DNA from: Candidatus Peregrinibacteria bacterium CG_4_10_14_0_2_um_filter_43_11
Lineage (GTDB): Bacteria > Patescibacteriota > Gracilibacteria > UM-FILTER-43-11
Direction of reading: 5' to 3'
DNA length: 23,189 nt
Assembly: GCA_002792495.1 (NCBI GenBank)
Contig: PFOK01000087.1
Coordinates: forward strand, 1 to 23,189
Shown here: piece by piece, positions 13,913-21,129 of the stretch
Layout: each line of letters opens with the position of its first letter
Position numbering within the stretch: the stretch's first letter is position 1
Translations under genes and position numbers: made by a program
Notes under the pieces: model-generated
Databases searched by the model: none
What the model saw: the letters and a program-made list of their open reading frames with translations, nothing else
What the model was told of the DNA's origin: nothing

Positions 13913-14707
13913 ATGCGTATCAAGGTCTTGGCTCTTTTTGTGGCCATTCAAATCCTTTCACTGGGCTTATGGCAACAGGTAAGCGGTCAGAACACGACGG
14001 TTGAAATGCCTGTGTCAGCTATTCACGCGGCTTCTGATGCGTTGTTTGAAAATATGAGCTTTACCTCCCGCAATCGCGAAGGAAACATCACCAATGCTTC
14101 TCCTGAAGTTCTGGAAGGTGAAATAAAGGCGGTCTTCGCGCAATTGCCCGCGAACCATGTAAGCTCCGTTAAAAACGTAATTTTAGACTACAGTTCCACC
14201 GCTTATCGTGGTCTGGGTGGTAAGCAGATGATCATTTTACGTTCCGCCATGGCTTACAATGAACTGGCAGGGGTTTTGATCCATGAGTTGGGTCATAATG
14301 TGGATTTGATCACCATTCATTCCATTCAAAACAGCCGAGTGAGTGAATTTAAAGATGGGCAGACTCCCGTTTTTGAGGATGACCTGAGCCTCGATTTTTA
14401 TCGCATTAGCTGGATGAATGAAATCACCCGCAAAAAAACAGCGACTAATTTTGATTTCGTTTCCGGCTACGCGATGACAGATCCCTTTGAAGATTTCGCG
14501 GAAACTTACGTTTATTACGTGTTACACAACCGTGATTTTAAAGCGCTGACCGCCACCAACGCCGCTTTGGCCGCCAAATATAACTTTATGCATGATGTGG
14601 TTTTTGAAGGGCAAGATTTTGACACGGGAAACAGCCTGGTAGCAACCAACCGCCGCTCCTGGGATGTGACTGTATTGCCTTATAACTTGGATAACTTTTT
14701 GAACTAA
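13913..14707 (+). CDS. Secreted HELGH zinc metallopeptidase
   Basis: A 264-residue protein with a clear signal peptide (MRIKVLALFVAIQILSLGLW, probable cleavage after QQVSG near residue 25). The zinc site is HELGH at 124-128 in VLIHELGHNVDL, with a third ligand probably E197 (or E193) in DPFEDFAETY, the glutamate-zincin arrangement seen in anthrax lethal factor-like and related peptidases. The AGVLIHELGH...EDFAET spacing of about 70 residues fits. It would act outside the cytoplasmic membrane; the target is unknown. Its stop TAA overlaps the ATG of the next gene (TAATG), implying translational coupling. Confidence 0.82.
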   Translation: MRIKVLALFVAIQILSLGLWQQVSGQNTTVEMPVSAIHAASDALFENMSFTSRNREGNITNASPEVLEGEIKAVFAQLPANHVSSVKNVILDYSSTAYRGLGGKQMIILRSAMAYNELAGVLIHELGHNVDLITIHSIQNSRVSEFKDGQTPVFEDDLSLDFYRISWMNEITRKKTATNFDFVSGYAMTDPFEDFAETYVYYVLHNRDFKALTATNAALAAKYNFMHDVVFEGQDFDTGNSLVATNRRSWDVTVLPYNLDNFLN

Positions 14708-15903
14708 TGATTGAAAATGCTATCCACTTTATCAAAAACTATCCTATTCTTTCTGTGGTATTAACTGCTGTTAGTGTGAGATTTGTGCCTTCTATTTTTG
14801 AAAAATTAAAATTAGGCATTCTTGAAAGACGTTCCAGGTTAAAAAATATTTTATTTGTTACAAATGACGAGGCAGGTGGGAAGGTTCTTTCTGGGGAAAA
14901 TAAATTGCCCCAGCGAAGACAACAAATGGATTTTTTTGATCAAATTGATGCATCTACTACCGATATGCAATCAGGAGGTGGTTATGGTGATTCCCCTCTT
15001 TTAGCGGCTCCATCTTTAGCCCCTTCTCGCTTTGTAGAATCTTATCAAATACCCCTTGATCTTCGAGTCATAGATGAACCTGCGCCTACCCCTGAAGAAC
15101 ATATGAAGATGACATGCGAACAAAATCGTAAATCCATCGTGGATTTAATTGCCAGACAGCATCCGGATGAGGAAGTGGCAGTTGTATTGGTAAGCAATTT
15201 TGGTTCTGAATATCAATATCACACAACGGGGAGAAGGTCATCGGATCATTTATACGCCTTACGATTGCAAGCTGCCTTAAAAGAACAGTTCCACCTGGAG
15301 CGATTACGAATCATACTTATTTTGGATGCAGAAGAACGAGACCTTGCGGACGCTATAAAAAACAATGGTGTTGATCATGTGGTTGTAAATGGGCATGGCA
15401 CCTGGATTAGTTGGCAAGATGCCAATGGGAAATCGGTTAGCAATGCAAGTTTAGATGTTGAAATGAATGGTAGAAGTGGCGTAAGGGAAAAAGAAGATCA
15501 AATCTGTTTCAGATCTTTTATTAGGCACACGTGTGGGGATCCCGAGGATGAATTCGTTACTTTTGAGGATCAATTAGGAACTCCGTTTGCGCATCATGTT
15601 TTTGGCACACCCATTATTGATTCGACAGATAATTTTTCGTATTCCCCTCTAGAAACGACAACTTTTGACGAATTTAACTTACAAAGAAGTAAAAATAAGC
15701 GACAAATTGATGATGAAACAAAATGGCTTTTTAGGAAATGGCGATATAAGGCAAAAAAAAGATTTTTTCGCAGAAAAAAAGTAAATAACTGGTTAGATAA
15801 ATTCCATATTCCAAAAAAATGGAGACTTTTTGTGCCCGATGAGCCAAAAGTGGCCGATGATCCACGACTGACTTGGCTACAATCTCCAAAACAACCACTA
15901 TAA
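14707..15903 (+). CDS. GHGTW/RHTCG protein A: membrane-anchored, possible caspase-fold
   Basis: A 398-residue protein of no family I recognise. An N-terminal hydrophobic segment (about 12-30) is followed by a low-complexity linker and a core from about 140 to 300. The core reads DLIARQHPDEEVAVVLVSNF, LYALRLQAALKEQFHLERLRIILIL, AEERDLADAI, then VVVNGHGTWISW (H230) and FIRHTCGDP (C276), DQLGT. Hydrophobic strand then His-Gly, and hydrophobic strand then Cys-Gly, is the order and spacing of the His/Cys dyad of clan CD peptidases (caspase, CHAT, legumain). A very basic tail (KWRYKAKKRFFRRKK) follows. The paralogue at 16038-16953 conserves exactly these motifs. Coupled by TAATG to the secreted metallopeptidase. 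The peptidase assignment is inference. Confidence 0.65.
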   Translation: MIENAIHFIKNYPILSVVLTAVSVRFVPSIFEKLKLGILERRSRLKNILFVTNDEAGGKVLSGENKLPQRRQQMDFFDQIDASTTDMQSGGGYGDSPLLAAPSLAPSRFVESYQIPLDLRVIDEPAPTPEEHMKMTCEQNRKSIVDLIARQHPDEEVAVVLVSNFGSEYQYHTTGRRSSDHLYALRLQAALKEQFHLERLRIILILDAEERDLADAIKNNGVDHVVVNGHGTWISWQDANGKSVSNASLDVEMNGRSGVREKEDQICFRSFIRHTCGDPEDEFVTFEDQLGTPFAHHVFGTPIIDSTDNFSYSPLETTTFDEFNLQRSKNKRQIDDETKWLFRKWRYKAKKRFFRRKKVNNWLDKFHIPKKWRLFVPDEPKVADDPRLTWLQSPKQPL

Positions 15904-15911
15904 ATGAATAG

Positions 15912-15951
15912 TTCATTGATCCGGGGAAGTCCCCGGTGGAATAAAGGCGAT
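15912..15951. repeat. 40-nt direct repeat, copy 1 (spacer copy of a nagB-like fragment)
   Basis: About 40 nt, one mismatch, shared with 17263-17302 in the same orientation; the core palindrome is CCGGGGA-AG-TCCCCGG. At 17263 the same bases encode IAFIPPGTSPDQ on the minus strand, inside the NagB-like gene; here no surrounding NagB sequence remains. It lies 9 nt after the stop of protein A and could also form a hairpin at its mRNA end. Confidence 0.85.
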
Positions 15952-16007
15952 GCTTAATATTATTCACTTAATATCTTGACCCATTTCGCCCTTCATTCGC
16001 TTTGATC

Positions 16008-16013
16008 TATAAT
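16008..16013 (+). promoter_or_regulatory. Possible -10 box for the second GHGTW gene
   Basis: A perfect TATAAT 25 nt before the ATG at 16038. The only TTGACC nearby (15976-15981) is 26 nt away, too far for a standard promoter, so the -35 is unclear. Confidence 0.3.
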
Positions 16014-16037
16014 CTAACCGCTTTCATTTCTGCTTTT

Positions 16038-16953
16038 ATGTCAAAAACGCGCAAGCCATCATCGAGTGCCGGGATTCCATCCGAGGCGAAACTGCTCGCT
16101 GTTTATGAAAGACGTGCACGAGCAAAAGGTATTTTTATGATTGTTGATGATTCGTTGCAAGAAATTGATTCCGGTGCAGATCAGCACCAAAGATTAACAC
16201 AGTCGTTAAAAACTTCGGATGGAAGAATGGATGTTATTGATGGCAAGTTACCGGAATCATCTCCTATCGATCTTATAAGACGAAAAAACACCTGACGAAA
16301 ACGTAACCGTGATGCTTATTGGTGATGTTTACAGTTCTGATGAGGATGATTCTGAAGGCCTTGAGAAGGTAGATGAGGATGACTTAGAAAATGACTCACC
16401 TTTATCGGCTGACGTGGCTGATTATTGCCACGCGGAACGAGTGAGGGAGGCGCTAATGACACAAATCGGTTTATCGAGAGTGAGTGTTTATGTTGTTTTG
16501 GAGGCTACAAAAAGGGATTTAATAGCGGCGATTTTGAATCCTGATGTCGCAGGAGTGGTTGTTGTCGGTCATGGTACCTGGTCCAGTTGGGTAGATGCTG
16601 ACGGAAAGCGTGTTACAAATGAGGATTTGCCAAAACCTGCTAATCCATTGGCTTTTTTTGTACGGCATACCTGTGGAATCCCGGATAAAGATGATGAATG
16701 GGACGACCAGTTGGGCACTTCGGTTGCCAGCAGGATTTTTGGTACAGAACACGTTACGTGCCACCTTTATTCTATAACAAATCCATTGCCGGAACCCTCA
16801 AAGGCATTATTCAGAATTAATCGCTCAAAATCGCCTAAGGCGACTGATAGAAAAGAACGTAGAATTTTGGGTAAAAAGAAGTTCCGAACGCCGTTAAGTC
16901 GTTACCGTTTTATATTAAGAAGACACTTTGAAGAAGGTTTTGGAGAAGAATAG
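16038..16953 (+). pseudogene. GHGTW/RHTCG protein B, paralogue of A, with a +1 frameshift
   Basis: Two frames make one gene. Frame 1 runs from the ATG at 16038 (MSKTRKPSSSAGIP...) to a TGA at 16293-16295; the second continues from about 16285 to TAG at 16951-16953. Alignment with protein A joins them: A has VDLIARQHPDEEVAVVLVSNF; here IDLIRRK is in the first frame and TPDENVTVMLIGDV in the second, the switch falling at an A6 run (16283-16288). The core then repeats A: REALMTQIGLSRVSVYVVLEATKRDLIAAI, VVVVGHGTWSSWVDADGK, FFVRHTCGIP, DDQLGT. No N-terminal membrane segment; a basic tail is kept. Without a frameshift a GTG/ATG start at 16309-16312 could still give a 213-214-residue protein with both motifs. 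Could be a real pseudogene, a sequencing error or programmed frameshifting. Confidence 0.6.
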
Positions 16954-16969
16954 ATGAACGATCATTTCA

Positions 16970-17857
16970 TTACTTTTGAGAGAACAATCTTCTTTCCAGC
17001 TCCTCTGCAGCTTCTTGGTCTAAAAGCCAGTGTACGTTAGGAAAAAGTTGAGTGTGATGAGAGGATCCGCGATTTAAATCACATTTGCCCAACAATGTGT
17101 CTGCGACATTCATTGGTTTGTGGGGACCCATGGCAACCACGAGGTGTTTTTGAGCCAATGCCAATGTTGCCGGACCAACCGTCATACCATATTCGTAATA
17201 ATTTTCGGGACAACGAGGATGCGCCACATAACGGGTTGCATGATCCAATGGAACAAACATCATTCCTTGATCCGGGGAAGTCCCCGGTGGAATAAAGGCG
17301 ATATGGGAAGAGCCAGCATGTCCAGTTCCAGCATCGGGACCAATGCCCAGGGTGCACAAAGCCCATCGGTTCATTTGCATGAGTGCCTCCACTTCTTCCA
17401 CTTTCCCTCTAGGATCTAATGTGCTCGCGTTAGGGATTAACCATTGACCATTCTTTGTGCCTTCTAAATTATGCGGGTTAAAATAATGCCTTTACATCCA
17501 TTTGGCAAAAAGTGGATGGCCTGGTCTTATCCCCCTATCTCCTGCCCATACCTCATCGACGTTCCCAACGAGCCTTCCTTTCAGGGCTTCTCCGGCAACC
17601 GAACGATATCTATTTACAAAGGTGCCCCCCACGGCAGTCATTAGACCCCCCTCAGTACCTTGTAATGTATCTGTGATGGATTCGCCAATAGCCGCTTCTG
17701 TAAGAGCTCGTGTGTGATGTACTAAAACAGACTTCGGAGGATAAACTTTATATTGCCTCCCCTCGAACTCCATTAGTTCCAATAGCCCCTCTCGTTCACG
17801 ATAACTTCGTACTCCTTCTGTTAAATCAAGGACTTTCGGGCGGGCAGAGTGTGTCAT
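16970..17857 (-). pseudogene. NagB-like glucosamine-6-phosphate deaminase-family gene broken by one in-frame TAA
   Basis: The frames 17857-17492 and 17401-16970 are in the same phase, with 30 open codons between them; a single TAA (17494-17492) separates them. Joined, about 295 codons follow the NagB order: GNVDEVWAG...RPGHPLFAKWM (NagB FNLDEY...HPQSYxxFM), LCTLGIGPDAG...SSHIAFIPPG (GIGxDGHIAFNEPG), DHATRYVAHP, YGMTVGPATLALAQKHLVVAMGPHK (A-x-TVGI...A-x-GxxK) and LFPNVHWLLDQEAAEEL. The Asp of VDEV and the Asp/His of the GIG-D...HIAF site are present; the NEP glutamate is replaced (IPP) and nine residues are inserted before the His, so activity on glucosamine-6-phosphate is doubtful. A good promoter precedes it. 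It faces the GHGTW paralogue B. Confidence 0.65.
17263..17302. repeat. 40-nt direct repeat, copy 2 (inside the NagB-like gene)
   Basis: Partner of 15912-15951. The repeated bases code, on the minus strand, for the core of the HIAFIPPG active-site loop. The two copies lie in direct orientation around the second GHGTW gene. Confidence 0.85.
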
Positions 17858-17878
17858 AAAAAACGATTACAGGGCGCT

Positions 17879-17908
17879 ATGATAAACTACTTTTTTTACT
17901 TAAGTCAA
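17879..17908 (-). promoter_or_regulatory. Promoter of the NagB-like gene
   Basis: Minus strand: TTGACT (17908-17903), 18-nt spacer, TATCAT (17884-17879), about 20 nt before the ATG at 17857. An intact promoter suggests the interrupted gene is still transcribed or was broken recently. Confidence 0.55.
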
Positions 17909-17988
17909 CAAAAGTCTACAAAAACTTATTTATAATCTCAAAAGGATCGAATATCAGAGTTGGCGAAGTACATTATTTACGCTTAGAA

Positions 17989-18315
17989 CTAATACCGAAT
18001 CGCGAAATCCTCAAATTCTCCGGTATAAGTATGATGTTTCACTTCGACTTTTTTGACTTCCGAAGTGCTGGGGCCACTATGACACCAGTCAATGAATTGA
18101 TTGAGTTTGTTTTCCGGACCTTCGGCGGTCACGACCACTGTTCCATCCGATTCGTTGGCCACCCAACCGGTAACACCAAGCTTTTCGGCTTTTTCACATG
18201 TATGGGCACGAAAGAAAACACCTTGGACTTTGCCGATGATGGTGAGATGGATTCTTTTTATGTGAGATATTATATGTGAGATGTGAAAATATTTGGTTAT
18301 GAATACAATCTCCAA
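17989..18315 (-). CDS. acyP: Acylphosphatase
   Basis: Small enzyme hydrolysing acyl-phosphates. The core is complete: GKVQGVFFRAHTCEKAEKLGVTGWVANESDGTVVVTAEGP, with the phosphate-binding Arg in VFFRAH and the catalytic Asn in GWVANESDG. The usual length is about 92; here 108, because the only standard in-frame start before the domain is TTG at 18315, adding MEIVFITKYFHISHIISH before KRIHLTIIGKVQG. A true start at a non-standard ATA codon just before KRIHL is possible: a TATAAT lies inside this extension on the same strand. Confidence 0.9.
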   Translation of the reverse strand: MEIVFITKYFHISHIISHIKRIHLTIIGKVQGVFFRAHTCEKAEKLGVTGWVANESDGTVVVTAEGPENKLNQFIDWCHSGPSTSEVKKVEVKHHTYTGEFEDFAIRY

Positions 18316-18320
18316 TATTA

Positions 18321-18373
18321 CTGAAGGCGCGATTACGTAATCGCGCCGGCGAGGATACCATCCTCGCCTTCAG
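18321..18373. repeat. Y-shaped palindromic element
   Basis: Outer arms CTGAAGG and CCTTCAG enclose two hairpins back to back: a perfect 22-bp palindrome (18326-18347, arms GGCGCGATTAC) and GGCGAGGAT-ACC-ATCCTCGCC (18348-18368). Drawn out it forms a three-way junction. It lies between the DUF1361 gene and acyP (both minus) and has no T-tract. The outer arms match the pabA-pabB hairpin. Confidence 0.85.
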
Positions 18374-18397
18374 TTAATTATGTTAAATTTTATCAAA

Positions 18398-19027
18398 TTA
18401 TTCCCACTTCTCACCCATCACTCTATTTACGCAGAAAATAGCCCCATAATAAATCAGATAGAGTGCTCCCGTGAAAACGATGAAATTAAGAAAGCGGTTC
18501 GCATCGGAAAAGTAACTCAATCCTGTCTGGATGACGGAAAAAGGATGATGAATGATATCCCAGGTATTCAGACGGTCAATCAGTCCGATCAACATCCCCA
18601 GAGCAGTCAAAGGGATCATAACAAGGGGGAAGTGACGTAAATTTTTATTAAATAACTGTTTTAAAATACCGGTCATTTTTTGGAGAACATAAATAAAAAC
18701 CGGCACACCAATCAAAGAGTAGGCAAAAAAGACGATTAGCATCCACGCTTCGCTCGGACAAACGTGCAAATAATCGTAATCCTCACACTGCCCGAGCAAA
18801 TGACGATTTTCGGTGAAGAGATAGGCAATGTTAGGAAACCAAAAAAACCACATTAAAAAAGCGACGCTGAAAACAAATCGATCAAGGGAGGATAATTTCT
18901 TCCAGGATCTTTTTTTGAGCCATTCAGCTATTTTTTGAGTTAGAAAATAAGCAACAAAAACCAAGATAAGATTCCACAAAATGCCAAGGAGGGGGTAGCC
19001 GTTGATACCGATGAATAGAAGTTCCAT
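18398..19027 (-). CDS. DUF1361 multi-pass membrane protein
   Basis: About 209 residues from the ATG at 19027 (a GTG at 19054 also fits). Five to six hydrophobic helices. The family signature is visible: FLMWFFWFPNIAYLFTENRHL (compare LLFLPNAPYxxTDxxHL) and LGMLIGLIDRLNTWDIIHHP (compare the GIYLGRFLRxNSWDLL motif). The molecular function of DUF1361 is not known. It follows glmS on the same strand after a repeat-rich spacer. Confidence 0.78.
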   Translation of the reverse strand: MELLFIGINGYPLLGILWNLILVFVAYFLTQKIAEWLKKRSWKKLSSLDRFVFSVAFLMWFFWFPNIAYLFTENRHLLGQCEDYDYLHVCPSEAWMLIVFFAYSLIGVPVFIYVLQKMTGILKQLFNKNLRHFPLVMIPLTALGMLIGLIDRLNTWDIIHHPFSVIQTGLSYFSDANRFLNFIVFTGALYLIYYGAIFCVNRVMGEKWE

Positions 19028-19090
19028 GTTTTTTAAGCTGAGTGTGAGCTGCACAATTACAGTGCTGCAGAGAGCAGTACTACAGAAAAG

Positions 19091-19121
19091 CTGTGCACTG
19101 TGTACTGTGCACTGAACACTG
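19091..19121. repeat. CTGTGCACTG repeat series
   Basis: Two CTGTGCACTG-like units plus a degenerate ACACTG tail next to the glmS stop. An upstream inverted repeat (AGTGCTGC/GCAGTACT, one mismatch, 19062-19082) belongs to the same low-complexity spacer. Related to 13693-13718. Confidence 0.5.
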
Positions 19122-19122
19122 A

Positions 19123-20886
19123 TTATTTAACCGTCACGCTTTTTGCCAAATTTCGGGGCATATCCGGATCCAGTCCACGACAAATACTGATGTAGTAAGC
19201 AAGGAGCTGGATCGGGATGATGTTGACCAGAGGAGAGGCGACACCCACATCCGGGACCTTGATCCAATCGTCAAATACCTCATGTTTTTCGGGAGCAATA
19301 CCAATGATATGGGCTCCACGAGCCTTGAGCTCAATCGTGTTGTTCAGAATGTCGTCTTTCACTTCATCATTCGCGATAAGAGAAATACAGGGGGTTCCTT
19401 CCGTAACAAGGGCAATAGGGCCGTGTTTGAGTTCTCCCGCCGCGAATCCTTCGGCATGGACATAAGAAACTTCCTGAATTTTAATGGCGGCTTCCAGCGC
19501 GATGGGATAATTTTGTGCCTTTCCGATAATATACGCGTTTTCATGCTTTTGAATTGCCTCCGCGACGCTTTTGATATAATTCAAAAAACGGGGATTGAGC
19601 ATATCGTTAATTTTCCCGGCGACTTCGGCGAGCACACGGCGACCTTCCTGCAATTCCCCGTTTACCGCGTAAGCGATGAGGAGTAGGAGTGCCATTTGAG
19701 AAGTCGCGGCCTTGGTGGAGGCAACGGCCTTTTCCGGTCCCGCGTTGATGAGAAGAGAATAATCCGACTGACGTGCGATGGTGGAACTCCCCACATTTAT
19801 GAGCGAAAGCACTTTGGTCCCCTTTTTCTTCGCGACCTCCATAGCCTCCAGAACGTCCGCGGTTTCACCACTCTGCGAAACAACAACGAGCAGGCTTTCC
19901 GGTTTTAAAAAGTGGTGATAAATGGGAAACTCGGATGCAGGCGCGTAATTCACATGACGGTCGGCAACAATGGAAAAAAAATATTCTCCCACCATACAAA
20001 CTTTCCCCGCTGTTCCACAGCCGGAAAAAAAGCAGCCACGAGCGGCCTGAATGGCTTTTACAATTTCCATGATCTCTTCCGAATCCTGATTGATGGCACG
20101 ATGAATTGTATCCTTTTGCTCCATGATTTCTTTGAGCATGTAGTGATCGTATTCCCCTTTTTCCGCGGATTCAGCTTTCCAGTCGATATTGATGAGGCGT
20201 TTTTCAACCAACTCTCCCGTTTCGATATTGATGAATTCCACATGGTCATTCACCACTACCATTTCATTGTCATTCAAATACATCACATCTTGTGTATATT
20301 CCAAAAAAGCGGGAATGTCGGAAGCGAGAAAATATTCCCCGTTCCCAACGCCAACGATCAGTGGAGAGCCACGACGTGCCGCGATGAGCTGATGATCCCC
20401 TACATGGAGCGCGACAATGGCGTAACGCCCTTTTAAACGACGTGTCGCTTCCAAAACTGCCTCTTTAAACTCCATCGTTTTTAGGTAATGACTGATGAGC
20501 TGAGGAATAACTTCAGTATCGGTTTCGGAGATGAATTTGTCGCGACCAAGTTCTTCGCGGATTTCATGATAATTTTCGATAATCCCATTGTGAACTACGG
20601 CCACTTTTCTATCGTGGCTAAAATGCGGATGAGCGTTTATGTCTGTCACACCGCCATGGGTTGCCCAACGGGAATGTCCAACGGCCATGTTGCTTTTTAT
20701 CCCTTCAAAACGGGAAGTGCCTACGGTGGAAATCTTACCAACGTGTTTATCAATAAAGAGCTCACCATCCACGTCGGCTGTTACGCCCCACGAATCGTAT
20801 CCGCGATATTCGAGTTTTTTCAGTCCTTCCACTACAAGAGAAAGCGCATTATCACGTTTGCCGATGGTGCCGAAAATACCGCACAT
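19123..20886 (-). CDS. glmS: Glutamine-fructose-6-phosphate aminotransferase (isomerizing)
   Basis: Makes glucosamine-6-phosphate from fructose-6-phosphate and glutamine, the entry to UDP-GlcNAc, peptidoglycan and surface glycans. 587 residues, complete (E. coli about 609). The N-terminal Ntn glutaminase begins MCGIFGTIG (Cys nucleophile after Met removal), with YRGYDSWG, GHSRWATHGGV and VVHNGIIENY. Two SIS domains follow: FFSGCGTAGKV and VVVSQSGETADVLEA in the first, and IIGKAQNYPIALEAAIKIQE and AGELKHGPIALV in the second. It ends in the characteristic PRNLAKSVTVK. No Shine-Dalgarno and no glmS-ribozyme-like leader is evident upstream (20887-20938 is AT-rich). Confidence 0.97.
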   Translation of the reverse strand: MCGIFGTIGKRDNALSLVVEGLKKLEYRGYDSWGVTADVDGELFIDKHVGKISTVGTSRFEGIKSNMAVGHSRWATHGGVTDINAHPHFSHDRKVAVVHNGIIENYHEIREELGRDKFISETDTEVIPQLISHYLKTMEFKEAVLEATRRLKGRYAIVALHVGDHQLIAARRGSPLIVGVGNGEYFLASDIPAFLEYTQDVMYLNDNEMVVVNDHVEFINIETGELVEKRLINIDWKAESAEKGEYDHYMLKEIMEQKDTIHRAINQDSEEIMEIVKAIQAARGCFFSGCGTAGKVCMVGEYFFSIVADRHVNYAPASEFPIYHHFLKPESLLVVVSQSGETADVLEAMEVAKKKGTKVLSLINVGSSTIARQSDYSLLINAGPEKAVASTKAATSQMALLLLIAYAVNGELQEGRRVLAEVAGKINDMLNPRFLNYIKSVAEAIQKHENAYIIGKAQNYPIALEAAIKIQEVSYVHAEGFAAGELKHGPIALVTEGTPCISLIANDEVKDDILNNTIELKARGAHIIGIAPEKHEVFDDWIKVPDVGVASPLVNIIPIQLLAYYISICRGLDPDMPRNLAKSVTVK

Positions 20887-20938
20887 AATTTTTTATTTAA
20901 AATTCAAAATTTAATATTCAGGATTATTTTTGACATCG

Positions 20939-20994
20939 CGACGAAGCAATGGCTCCTGTTTTGCTTCGGAGCCGAGCAGAGCTGCACTCCGTCG
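20939..20994. repeat. Hairpin upstream of glmS
   Basis: CGACG (20939-20943) pairs with CGTCG (20990-20994); inside, GGCTCC (20951-20956) pairs with GGAGCC (20968-20973). Moderately GC-rich and about 50 nt from the glmS start; it could be part of the glmS leader or another dispersed repeat. Confidence 0.45.
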
Positions 20995-21023
20995 AAAATG
21001 ATTAATTTCTTACTGTCTGATTG

Positions 21024-21121
21024 GTCATTCCGTACCCCAACGGAGCCACTTTGTGGCTCGATACGGAATCTCACTGATAGGAAGTTTTTAGGTGAAATTC
21101 CGGCCTGGTGGCCGGAATGAC
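21024..21121. repeat. 98-bp two-hairpin element (GTCATTCC...GGAATGAC)
   Basis: Left hairpin: ATTCCGTA (21027) pairs with TACGGAAT (21062-21069), with a nested GAGCCAC-TTT-GTGGCTC. Right hairpin: ATTCCGGCC-TGGT-GGCCGGAAT, perfect (21097-21118). The ends are inverted (GTCATTCC and GGAATGAC). The same plan occurs inside nadC at 3936-4020. It lies between the rfbB and glmS genes, both minus. Confidence 0.8.
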
Positions 21122-21129
21122 GAATGATG

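Noticed and set aside
17492..17494. TAA read through as a sense codon
   Set aside because: TAA ends many other genes here; a single TAA in a degenerate NagB-like gene is better explained by mutation. Kept only as a testable point.
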